A model generated the notes under the pieces. That model was not told the DNA's origin. It was given only the letters and a program-made list of their open reading frames with translations, and searched no databases. Shown here piece by piece: positions 35,009 to 45,841 of a stretch of 64,000 bases of DNA (the first letter of the stretch is position 1; every line of letters starts with the position of its first letter). The translations under genes were made by a program, and so were the position numbers. Origin of the DNA: Citrus sinensis (Eukaryota; Streptophyta; Magnoliopsida; Sapindales; Rutaceae); assembly GCF_022201045.2 (NCBI RefSeq), contig NC_068558.1, positions 15,901,501 through 15,965,500 on the forward strand, given 5' to 3'.

Positions 35009-36000
35009 ATGCAATCTAAAAGACATAGCAGATTTATCGAACCTCTAAATCTTTCAGACAGGCACGTAAAATCAACTTTACCATCTATTGAATCATCTCT
35101 TACTCTTGAATTAAAATTGTTACCTTCACATTTGAAATATTCATATCTTGGTGAGAACAATACACTTCCTGTAATCATTTCATCTTCTTTAGATGCAGAT
35201 AAAAAAAGAAGTCCGGTAGATGTGCTTAGGAAATATAGAAAAATAATTGGATGGACTATGGCAGACATTAAAGGGATCAGCCCATCCATATGCATACATA
35301 AAATTCTGTTAGAAGACTGCTACAGCAATTCAGTAGAGCAACAGAGAAGGCTAAACCCCATTATGAAGGAAGTTGTGAAGAAATAAATCATCAAATGGCT
35401 AGATGCTAGGATCATATACCCGATATCAGATAGTTCATGGGTGAGCCTAGTACAATGTGTTCCAAAGAAATGAGGAATAACAGTAATAGCAAATGAAAAG
35501 ATTGAACTTAATCCTACAAGAACAATGACTGGATGAAGGGTATGTACGGATTACAAGAAGCTCAACAAAGCCACACGGAAAGATCACTTCCACTTTCATT
35601 TATAGATCAAATGTTGGACAGATTTACTAGAAAACAATACTATTGTTTCCTAGATGGGTATTTAGGTTACAACCAAATTGTTATAGCCCCAGAAGATCAG
35701 GAAAAGACTACATTCACCTGTCCTTATGGAACTTTTGCCTTTAAAAGAATGCCCTTTGGTATGTGCAATGCTCCAGTAAATTTCTAGGGATGTATAATGT
35801 CTATTTTCTCATATATGGTGGAGCAAACATTGGAAGTCTTTATGGATGATTTCTCAGTCTTTAGAGAAACGTACACTGATTGTTTACACAACTTGGAAGA
35901 AGTTCTTAAAAGATGTGAGATGACTAACTTAGTACTCAATTAGGAAAAATGCCACTTCATGGTGCAAGAAGGCATAGTGTTGGGTCATAGAGTGTCCAAG
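35009..36000 (+). pseudogene. Athila reverse transcriptase, fragmented
   Basis: The N-terminal part is open at 35009-35386 (KILLEDCYSNSVEQQRRLNP, MKEVVKK). A stop-ridden stretch follows, with CTDYKKLNKATRKDHF in shifted frames, then 35533-35787 (CFLDGYLGYNQI, TFACPYGTFAFKRMPFGMCN-like). The active-site box is FMDD (35839-35850), the form usual in Athila, followed by the thumb start (LGHRVSKNG) near 35990. At about 36000 the sequence jumps into the integrase zinc-finger end, so the connection and RNase H domains are deleted. Confidence 0.88.
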
Positions 36001-36019
36001 AATGGTAGCTTTCTGTTTT

Positions 36020-37030
36020 TAAGGATACTTATGAGTTTGCTAAATGTTGTGACTAGTGCCAAAAGACAGGAAACATAACTCAAAGACATGAAATGCCATT
36101 AACAAATATTCTGGAAGTGGAGATTTTTTATGTATGGGGAATAGACTTCATGGGCCATTTCCCACCATCCTTTGAGAATTTCTATATCCTGGTTGCTGTG
36201 GATTATGTCTCCAAGTGGGTAGAAGCTGTAGCATTACCCATCAATGATGCTAGAGTAATGGTGAATTTTCTTTAGAAAAATATTTTTTTCCAGGTTTGGC
36301 ACTCCACGAGCAATTATTAGTGATGAGGGTACTCATTTCTGCAACAAAACATTTGCTGCAGCAATGGCCAAGTATAAAGTCAAACACAAAATTACGAACA
36401 GCATATCACCCACAATCCAATGGCCAGGCAAAAGTATCTAATAGGGAGATTAAGAAGATTCTAGAAAAGGTAGTGAATCCTTCAAGAAAGGATTGGTCAT
36501 TGCGATTACATAACTCTTTATGGGCTTTCAGAATAGCATACAAAACACCACTTGGTATGTCTCCCCACCGAATTGTGTATGGGAAAGCTTGCCACTTGCT
36601 ACTCGAGCTGGAGCACAAAGCATAGTGGGCACTGAAGTAATTAAATTGGGATATACATGCTGCAACAGAGCAGAGGACACTTCAACTACGTGAACTTGAT
36701 GAATTACGGTTATTCTCATATGAAAATGCAAGAATCTATAAGGAGAGAACAAAACAATGGCATGACAAGCACATCCAACAAAGAAAATTAATCCCTGGTC
36801 AACTAGTTCTGCTCTATAATACCAGGTTAAGACTATTTCCAGGAAAGCTGAAATCTAGATGGTCTGGACCTTTCAAGCTGCTCAGAATTTACCCTCATGG
36901 GGCTGTTGATCTCTTAGATGAAAAGACAGGCCAAGAATTCAAAGTTAATGGGCACAGAGTTAAACATTACATGCATTCAGTTACAGATTGTTCAAAGGAG
37001 GTCTTACTCCTTAGTGAACCGGCATTGTGA
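36020..37030 (+). pseudogene. Athila integrase, broken
   Basis: Begins with the last part of the zinc finger (…QETN-like, HEMPLTNIL), then the catalytic core: first Asp in [13 protein letters not shown] (36093 frame), second Asp in SDEGTHFC (about 36320), and the catalytic Glu region with [20 protein letters not shown], where the usual Glu after NGQ is Lys-Val instead. A C-terminal domain follows (KLKSRWSGPFKL, HGAVDLLDEKTGQEFKVNGHR). Frameshifts occur near 36275 and elsewhere. It would have inserted cDNA copies with 5-bp duplications. Confidence 0.85.
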
Positions 37031-37738
37031 GCATTAAAAAAAGGTCAGGCTGAAGGACCTTAAATCAAGCGCTGAATGGGAGGCAACTCATTGCTAAGGC
37101 AATCATTTCGAATGAAGTGGATCCTCTATGTTTTTGTTGTAGTATTTTTTATTTATTATTTTTCTTAGTTAGGATTGTTTAATTTTTATCTTTTATTGTT
37201 TTATTTAAAAAAAATGAAACATGCCAAGTCACGCAATTCTTAGAGTTGGATTCAATACTGACAATTGGTGTTGTAATGTTAACAGGTTACAAAGGCAAGT
37301 TACTTGACAGCAACTATCTGAGGAGATTGTTGTGCAGATTGCTAGAGCATACATTTTGTTCCTGTAACAACCAATTTTATTATTACAGTAACTTAACTAC
37401 GGAGCCTCACATTTTACCGTTGGAGATAACATGTGACAGCTAGTTGGGTGAACTCAGATAGAGATTGGGGAAGAATGCATAATCACTTAAATAACTGCAT
37501 CAATATCTCTTTCCTATTTTTTATGGGATATGCTTAATAAATTCAAAAATTCTTCCCTAATTTATCTCTTTTATCGGATTTATTTTATTTATTTCCACCT
37601 ATATAAGAGTTTCACTGTGCATGTTGACCTCTAACACTATTTTCTTTTCCCTTCGCAGTCACAACCCCTCTACTTTATAACCTCTCCTCCTCGTTTCACT
37701 CTTGAACATATTACCACAGTTATCCTACTGCTGCAGTA
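37031..37738 (+). other. Spacer between Athila integrase and the third coding region
   Basis: AT-rich, no conserved coding. It matches the minus-strand spacer at 53340-54020 of the reversed Athila at its integrase-proximal end (the unit AATGGGAGGCAACTCATTG and its kin). Confidence 0.6.
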
Positions 37739-38800
37739 ATGCCAAGGTATAAAAGGACAGCCAGCCAACTAAACGATCCATCACGATTTTAAAGTTACCA
37801 TGCGAAAGAGAAGTATGAAGAATTTATTGAACCGCGCAAGATTTTGGAAGAAAAATGGTTTCAGTTCCCACCTCAACCCTCTAGAATTGTGTAATCATTA
37901 TACGATGCTGCAGCAAAGCACGGGTGGCTGGAGTTTTGTAACCACCCCCGAGACCTTGTGTTGGAGCTATTTGCAGCACTTGGAGGACCACCTACACCAA
38001 TTTGTTGTATATATAAAAAGTACCCACCACAATTTCCTTGATTCACTGCTACAGCAGTACAATTTTGGTATCTCTATTATAGAAGTTAGTGAGATGTTAC
38101 TAACACAGATGAACCAGAGGAAGAAACAACAGCAGAACCGCAAGCAGATGCTGATATAGATGCTGATAACCAGTCAGACCAGGATAAAGAACAGGGAGTC
38201 CAGTCTACAACTGACAGTTCCCCGATAGAGGAGGAGGAAAAGCATGAGAAAGAACTCGAAGAACCCTCAGCCAGGACCTCTTTTAAGTCCAGGAAAAAGC
38301 ACATCATACGAGAAGGGGAAGACGAACCTGCAGAGGAGCCTCACATTCCATTCCTCTCTCGAAAGGGCAAAGAGAAAGTAATTACCCCTCCTGCATCCAA
38401 CGATGAAGCTGAGCACATTGATGCAGAATTGGAAGTTGCAGCAGCTAGGGTTACTCGTACACCCACCGAGACAAAGCATATGCTTGATATCATTGCCGCA
38501 ATCATGGCTGAGGGGTATGCAGCCGAATACCCAGCTCCAGCTCCCTCAAGGCAAACCCCCAACAAACCTATTCTCGCTAGTCCTAAAGGACCCAGCAAAA
38601 GAAAGGGGGGCACTTCTGGAGGCATTGCCGCAGTAGACACACCAGAGCCAAAGAGGACCATATCTGTTTCGTCCCAGCCAGCTGCACCCACTGCAACTCC
38701 TCCCACTAGCCCATCGCAGAGAAAGAAAAAGTCATTGCCAGCTACCTCACCGCAAGAATCTCCTAAGGACCGACTGTGGAGCGCCTCCAAAAAGCAGTGA
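37739..38800 (+). pseudogene. Third Athila coding region (plant transposon-protein domain), internally deleted
   Basis: Starts with ATGCCAAGGTATAAAAGG, the equivalent of the intact start at 53332 on the minus strand. About 60 codons of the conserved N-terminal domain are recognisable in changing frames (PSRF, EEFIEPRKILEE-like, WLEFCNHPRDLVL), after which most of the domain is deleted. The rest is a long charged, Pro/Ser-rich tail (about 38100-38798). Function is unproven; in Athila this position holds an ORF sometimes called env-like, but I see no signal peptide or membrane segment. A cleaner copy is at 52724-53332. Confidence 0.75.
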
Positions 38801-39640
38801 ATTGGTTATAATTTATTGCACCAGTATTTCTAGCACTAAAGGAGTACCACTACCCGCTAGTTTATTTTACTTCTTCATGCAACAACTTTTTCTTCATTTA
38901 GTTTTAATTTTCTTATTTATTTTGCATGTCCTTTTATTTAGTGTATGCATATCTGGTTTATGTTTTTTTTGTTTTGTGTGCTTGTGAGGACACAACACCT
39001 TTCAAGTTTGGGGGGGTTGTGCTATCATATAGTGTGTTATTGAGTGCATTGCATGTGTTGTGGTGTTGTTTGTGAAGTGAAGCTCTGTATCTACTGCTTG
39101 TGTATGGATTTGAAAGCCTAATAAAGATAAATTGAGTGTTACTCAGTATGTATGAGAATACCCAGTAGGGATAGTTATAGATGGAGGTTGAAATTATGTC
39201 CCGACACTTAGACTTTGGTTGAGATTCATGAGACTGCTGCAGCAGAATCAAGAAAACTGCAAAGAGTAGAAAATATCTCAAGTTTAGGGGAAATGTGTGT
39301 ATTGAACTGTGCTTATTAAAGTCTGTTCCAATGGCTTAAATGGTTGAGTAACTACGGCTGAGTACGTGCCCCATATGCAGACTTGAGTTAAAAAGCAACA
39401 AGAGTTATCAGCATTGTTGTAGCAATTGAAAAAAAAAAGAAAAAAAAAGTCCTATGTCTGTTCAATTGAGTAGCCATGTCTGTTCATGAGCCTCATGTTC
39501 AGCCTTGAGTTAAAGATATCTTTAGATAAGACTATGTTATGAACATGGCTACAGCAACTCTGACATGTACATTGAGTAAGTAATTGGGTGTCATCATTAC
39601 AAGTGATAGGCATTCACATGAAAGCTCAATGTTGTATTGA
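38801..39640 (+). mobile_element. Athila 3' UTR, left part
   Basis: Non-coding. A G-run with CAAGTTTGGGGGGG at about 39003-39017 resembles an internal second polypurine tract. The right end (39570-39640) matches 17877-17950 inverted, and the sequence is then interrupted by the viral insertion. Confidence 0.75.
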
Positions 39641-39675
39641 AGGGAGTAAATATATATATATATATTTACTCCCTT
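39640..39675. repeat. Perfect 36-bp palindrome at the left host-virus junction
   Basis: Each 18-base half reads AAGGGAGTAAATATATAT towards the centre. The first bases (AAGGG) belong to the Athila 3' UTR, so the right half repeats host sequence in inverted form before viral DNA begins. Confidence 0.95.
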
Positions 39676-39993
39676 ATGGGTTTTTTATAAGGCCTCGAAG
39701 GTTTCTTATAAAAAGATTCTCTAAACATTTGGAATGGTTTCTTATGGCTTTTGGATTTGTAATGTTTTCTGTGAGGTCTTGAAGAACATTCACCATTACA
39801 ATCCTTGGAAGTAGAGGTTTTAAAGGGGTCATAGTTGAATTGTTTACAAAAACCACCTAATTCTTGCTTAGACTTCTTAAGCTCCCATTTAAGCCGTTTT
39901 TGTAATTTCAAATCTTGGCAGACCTTTAACCCTTCTTTGTTGACAAAGTTGACTAGCTCACCATAAGTAAGATCGTCATAGGGAATGCGATTG
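39676..39993 (-). mobile_element. Inverted viral fragment (coat protein to zinc-knuckle linker)
   Basis: Reverse complement of about 42829-43143 with several substitutions, so it derives from another viral molecule rather than a copy of this one. It carries the basic, Lys/Ser-rich stretch upstream of the zinc knuckle. Confidence 0.92.
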
Positions 39994-40043
39994 TCCCTTT
40001 GAAATAAAGAGAATTTTGAACTGGAGATTGCTAGGCCAGCCTT
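39994..40043 (-). mobile_element. Inverted viral fragment (reverse transcriptase)
   Basis: About 50 bp matching 45096-45143 in reverse complement. It meets the primer-site end of the main viral copy across a shared TCTGGTA. Confidence 0.85.
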
Positions 40044-40044
40044 C

Positions 40045-40057
40045 TGGTATCAGAGCC
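40045..40057 (+). other. Viral minus-strand primer binding site, tRNA-Met
   Basis: TGGTATCAGAGCC, complementary to the 3' end of plant initiator tRNA-Met, the standard start of caulimovirid reverse transcription. The first eight bases recur at 48480-48487. Confidence 0.93.
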
Positions 40058-40248
40058 AAGGGGAGGATAGTGTAAAGCAGTTCAGAGTTCTTGTGTTTAA
40101 AGACTTGTGTTTTGTTTAATTTCTGTTTGTGTGGTGAATTTTTACTGGTAGTAAGTCCCGTTTCAGGATAGGATTTCCGCTTAGGGCTGTAAAACCATAC
40201 ATGTAGCCATTCATTCAAGACCTTAGATTGACCATAAGTTCTTTCTTC

Positions 40249-42140
40249 ATGGATCCTCTGCTCTGTAGAGCATCATCCTTTTCTAGCTCTTCTTCCGGGA
40301 AGACTAGTGATTCAAAGCATGTTGTGAGTTCAGAAGAATTCATTATTGAGAACTTTGATAAAGCAATTGATTGTTGGGAAAATTTCCAAAGAAAAGATTT
40401 ACAAAACAAAAAAGCTCGATATTTTGAAAAATGATTATGTTATAAAAACTGAAGAACGTGATATTACTATTTCAGAACCTTTTGAAACAATTCACCTGTT
40501 TTTAGAAAAGTTCATTAAAGAAATTAAAGGAAAAGAAATTTAATTATGTCCACATCGGTCTTATCCAGGTCGGAATAAAGCCTCTTACAAAAGAGGGCTT
40601 GGATACCTCTATCCTTGCTGTCCTTAGAGATGGTCGATTCATCTCTTTTGATGATTCCTTGCTAAGTAGCATCGAATCTAGTCTATGTAAAGGTCCGATT
40701 TCTTTTGATTGTTATCCAAACATAACAATTTCTCTTAAAGACAAAAATATTTTGAAAAGCATGATTTTACAAATCAAAACCCATAATTATAATATGATTA
40801 AAGGGTCTGTCCCAGTTGCACTGATTTTTAAAATCTCTTATAAAGCAATGATTTCAGCATTCAGTACGCAACATAGATTCCAGTCAAAAAGAGATGAGAC
40901 TCTTCTCTTGCAGACTGATTTGTCTAGAGCAAATACTGTTATTCCGAAATCAATCCAATGGAAAGATATTAATCTTCCAGAGGAATGGATTCTTGAAGGA
41001 GCTGCTCCACCAGCAATTCCGAAACAACTTGAGCCTAATACAGAGTTGCGAAATGTGACTCAGTATTCTGATGGTAGAGTCAAACTATCTTTCAGAAGAT
41101 CTAACTCGACCAGATTTTCTGATAAAGAGTCGTGCTCAAGCATTCCTACATTAGAAAGGAAATTCACAAAAATCCCTTCGGTCATAAATCTTTTTTTCCA
41201 AAGTCAGCCTAGGTTCTCTACTTCAGATGTACCTAGTTCCTCCATACGTTCTGTTGACTATACTACAAATATTCTTCATCCTATTTATACTAGCAGTCAA
41301 CATGAACAAAAGCATGATGAGAATGAACCTTCTCCTCCAACTTCCCCTACATTCTCTGCGGTCACAGAAAATGTTATAAATGTTATTGAAAAGAATTTTG
41401 AACTTGACAAAAATCTTCTTCATGATGATTTTTATTCAAAAAAGAATAAAGAAAAAAGAATTTGGTTTTTTAAATATTTTTTAAATCAAAGAAAAAAAAT
41501 CCAACAAGTTTATTATGAATTTGTAAACTTACATCAAGTTCATATATTGTTTTTTGATTGGTTCGAAATATATTCTTCTGAGAACAACATTTTCAATCCC
41601 TTTAAAGAATCGAACCCTGTAACTATTAGAAAGAAAATTCCTGAGTGGAAACTTTCTGATAGTGATAGAACCATAGAATCTGAGCACCCACCTCTTCGGA
41701 GTATAACTGTTGATCACGGTGAACCTCCTGTCCAAATTAGAGCCTCACCTTACAAAATCCCAAAACCAAATGATTCTGATGCCAATTTGAGCAGTATTAT
41801 CCAACAGAATAATTTCTGCAATACTAACTTAAATACCATTGGAAAACAGTTGACTAGGATAGAAAACCAATTCCAAAAGTCAACCATAGCCATCTCCTCT
41901 GTTTCTCCTGTTCCATCAAAATCAGATTCTGACAAAAAGCTTAAAAACCTTATTTTCAAACCTTTTCAGGTTTCGAAAACTAGCCAAAAGCTTGCTCAAG
42001 AGTCAAAATCAGATTTTGGTAAAGCCATTAGAGAACAACTAGATAGGATTGAAGCAGCTTCATCTTCATCTAGTAAAGCTCAAATAGCTCCTGATACTCC
42101 TCAATCTAGCAAGATTGGAGTACTAGAACATGATGACTAA
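40249..42140 (+). pseudogene. Viral movement protein region, broken
   Basis: Likely start ATG 40249. The N-terminal part runs in three frames (40249-40434, 40346-40543, then 40599-42140), so at least two frameshifts separate the first ~110 codons from the rest. The 513-codon block 40599-42140 begins with sequence of the 30K-type plant virus movement protein class, judged from its position and from segments such as VALIFKISYKAM (by family resemblance, not a computed match). It then passes through a Ser/Pro-rich, poorly conserved linker. Movement proteins open plasmodesmata for cell-to-cell spread. It ends in a TAA at 42138 and a frame change before the coat protein. Confidence 0.7.
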
Positions 42141-42208
42141 ACTTCTATAGCCTCCTCAGACTTAGAAGCCTCTAAAGATGATTTTATTCCTAAAGCCAAC
42201 AAAATCCA

Positions 42209-43473
42209 TTGGAATTAGCCCTTCCCACAGTCAAGTCTCCTCCGGATTTGACCATAGACAATAGGCCTAGTGCATTAAACCAATCTCGGTATAATGCATC
42301 CTCTGTCTATGAATGGAATATTGATGGAATGTCGGAATACAACATACTAGGATTGTTGCAACAAATGACCATGGCAGCCAATGCCTATAAAACCCAATCA
42401 GGAACTTCTGACAAGGCCATTGCAGAAATCCTTATTGCCGGTTTTACTAGTCAACTTAAAGGATGGTAGGATCATCTTCTCACCAATGAGCAACAATTAG
42501 ATATCCTTAATTCTATCCAAAGAGATCAAGATGGCACCCCCATCTTTGATGAATTCAATAACCCTATTCAGGATGCAGTAGCAACCGTAATTGTTGCTAT
42601 TTCTCTCCATTTCATAGGTGACCCTTCTCACCTTAGAGACAAAAATGCTGAGTTACTACACAATCTAAGATGTAGGAAACTTAGTGAATTCCAAACCTAC
42701 AAAACTACTTTCTTCACCAGACTCTTTCTTAGAGATGATGCAAATCATACTACTTGGAAAGAAAAATTCTTAGCAGGATTACCTACCCTTTTAGGTGAAA
42801 AGGTTAGGAATTCTATTAAAGCCTTTATGACAATCGCATTCCCCATGACGATCTTACTTATGGTGAGCTAGTCAGCTTTGTAAATAAAGAAGGGTTAAAG
42901 GTCTGCCAAGATTTGAAATTACAAAAACGGCTTAAATGGGAGCTTAAGAAGTCTAAGCAAGAATTAGGCGGTTTTTGTAAACAATTCAACTATGACCCCT
43001 TTAAAACCTCTACTTCCAAGGATTGTAATGGTGAATGTTCTTCAAGACCTCACAGAAAACATTACAAATCCAAAAGCCATAAGAAACCATTCCAAAAGTT
43101 TAGAGAATCTTTTTATAAGAAACCTTCGAGGCCTTATAAAAAACCCAATTTCTCTAAAAAGAAAAACTTTAGAGCCAAACCAAAGACCCCTTTTACTCCT
43201 TTCAATTACAAAGAAGCCATATGTCATAAGTGTGGCATAAAAGGCCATACTGCAAAATATTGCAGAATAAACAAGAAGCTCCAGGAGCTTGGCCTAGATG
43301 ATGAAGTCCTTTCCAAAATTGCCCCTCTCATGGTAGAGTCTTCAGACTCTGAGTCTTCCATGTCGGGAGATAGTGACCCACTTCAGGTCGATGAGCTTTT
43401 TCACTCAGATACCTCTGCATCTAGCAGTAGTGGATCTGAAACAGATTCCTTTTTAAGAAAATCAATGTTTTGA
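42209..43473 (+). pseudogene. Viral coat protein with zinc knuckle, broken
   Basis: The capsid domain is read in 42209-42860 with a TAG at 42467-42469, then a frame change before 42913-43473. The last part is strongly basic (Lys/Arg/His/Ser), followed by one CX2CX4HX4C zinc knuckle (43222-43263) and an acidic Ser-rich tail. This order is normal for caulimovirid coat proteins, which package the genome. The inverted fragment at 39676-39993 covers the basic part and differs at several bases. Confidence 0.8.
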
Positions 43474-45841
43474 CTAAAGACCAAGAAACTTTTCTTGAAC
43501 TCGTAAAGTATATTTCCGATCCAAGTCTTCAAAAAGAATATCTTGATAAGCTTTTAAAAACTCTGGATTTTAATAAAGCTGAAACTTCTAAAGTTCCAAT
43601 TGTTAAAAAGAACTCTTATGATCTTACTGAGATTTTGAATAAAAAGAAAACGAAGAAAAATACCCCCAGTATTCAAGATCTTCAGAAAGAAATTAAAGAC
43701 ATTAAAACTGAGATTAGAGAATTAAAAGAAAAACAAAAAATGATTCTGAGACTATCCAATTTCTTTTGCAAAAATATTTACATGATAATTTAGATAATGA
43801 ATCCAATTCTGATAATGGTGATAACAATGATCAAAGTTTAGAAAACATTGAATCTGTTCCCAATGATTTTCTATTTGTTTTAAAACAAATCACCACGAGA
43901 AAATATTTAATTAAAATCACTTTAATTTTTTTTTATGATTTTGCAATTGATGCCATTGACCTTTTTGACACTGGAGCCGATTTAAATTGCATAAGGGAAG
44001 ATATTGTCCCCAAATGATTTCATGAGAAAACTAAAGAAAGACTTTCTGCCGCTAATAATTCAAAACTCAATATAAAATCTAAAGTTGAAGCTTCAATTCA
44101 TAACAATGGTTTTGAATTTAGAACTTCTTTTGTTCTCACAAATGATATTCATCATGCCATCATCTTGGGAACTCCTTTTATAAATCTTATAACACCTTAT
44201 ACTGTCAATTATGATAGTATATCCTTCAAAGCAAAAAATGAAAAACTTGTTTTTCCATTTATTGAAAAACCTAAAACAAGGAATTTAAATATTGTTAAAG
44301 CTTGTTCTGTTTATCAAAACCGAATAAACAATTTACTTAAATCAAAACAGTGTGAACTAATGTTTTTAAAAAAGGATTTGGATTTACAAAGAATTGAAAG
44401 CCAATTACAAAGTGAATTCATTAAAAGAAAAATTTCTGATTTCAAAACTCTTATTGAAAAAGAAATTTGTGCCGATCTACCCTCTGCTTTTTGGAACAGA
44501 AAACAACACTTGGTAGATTTACCTTATGAAAATTCTTTTGATGAAAGATAAATTCCTACTAAAGCCCGTCCAATTCAAATGAATATGGAATTAGAACAAC
44601 ATTGTAAAAAGGAAATCAAAGATTTGGAGTCCAAAGGACTCATTGTAAAGCCAAGATCCCCATGGTCTTGTGCCGCTTTTTATGTTAATAAAAATTCTGA
44701 AATTGAAAGAGGCACCCCTAGATTGGTTATAAATTACAAACCCCTTAACAAAGCCCTAAAATGGATTAGGTACCCAATACCTAATAAAAAGGATTTGCTC
44801 CAAAAACTACATTCTGCTTTCATATTTTCAAAATTTGACATGAAGTCAGGTTTTTGGCAAATTCAAATTCATCCGAAAGACCGTTACAAAACTGCTTTTA
44901 CTGTTCCATTTGGTCAATATGAATGGACAGTCATGCCTTTTGGTTTAAAGAATGCACCTTCAGAATTTCAAAGAATTATGAATGATATTTATAACCCTTA
45001 TTCTGAATTTTGCATTGTCTATATTGATGATGTTCTGATTTTTTCTCAAACCATCGAACAACATTTCAAACATTTAAAGACTTTTTATTTTGCTACCAGA
45101 AAGGCTGGCCTAGCAATCTCCAGTTCAAAAGTCTCTTTGTTTCAAACAAAGATTAGGTTCCTAGATCATCATATTTCCAAAGGGACCATTACCCCTATTG
45201 AGCGTTCACTTGTCTTTGCAGACAAGTTTCCTGATAAAATCCTAGACAAAACTCAATTACAAAGGTTTCTAGGAAGTTTAAACTATGTTCTTGATTTCTG
45301 CCCTAACATCAACAGGTTGTCTAAACCTCTGCATGATAGATTAAAGAAAAAACATGTTCCTTGGACAGATGAACATACCAAAGTTGTAAAGCTTATAAAG
45401 AATTCCGTAAAAAGCATCCCATGTTTATATCTTGCTAATCCTACATTACCTAAAATTGTTGAAACTGATGCATCTGATTTAGGTTATGGAGGCATATTAA
45501 AGCAAAATGAAATTGATAAAGAACAGATAGTACAATATGTTTCTGCACATTGGAATGATTGCCAGAAAAATTATTCTACTATCAAAAAAGAAATGCTTTC
45601 CATTGTTTTATGCATTACAAAATTTCAAAGTGATTTATTAAATCAAAAATTTCTACTTAGAATTGATTGCAAAGCTGCAAAACATGTTTTGGAAAAAGAT
45701 GTTCAAAATATTGCATCAAAACAAATTTTTGCACGATGGCAAGCCATTTTAAGTGTTTTTGATTTTGATATTGAATATATTAAAGGAGATACAAATTCTG
45801 TTCCTGATTTTCTAACTCGGGAATTTTTGCAAAACAGATAA
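43470..45841 (+). pseudogene. Viral protease, reverse transcriptase and RNase H, broken
   Basis: 43470-43793 is a Lys/Glu-rich coiled-coil-like linker. A frame change precedes 43766, after which one frame runs to 45841 with two stops (44015-44017, where CGA is likely the original, and 44549-44551). The protease active site is DTGAD (43967-43981). The polymerase domain has LVINYKPLN, FDMKSGFWQI and the catalytic box YIDD (45020-45031). RNase H begins near 45455 (ETDASDLGYGG) and continues to DFLTREF at the C-terminus. There is no integrase after it. It would copy pregenomic RNA into DNA in the cytoplasm. Confidence 0.92.

Noticed and set aside
39003-39017. G-rich tract as the true polypurine tract and LTR start
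   Set aside because: No LTR-like TG start matching 30867 follows; the real tract and LTR are at 48861-48874. It is at most a secondary internal tract.
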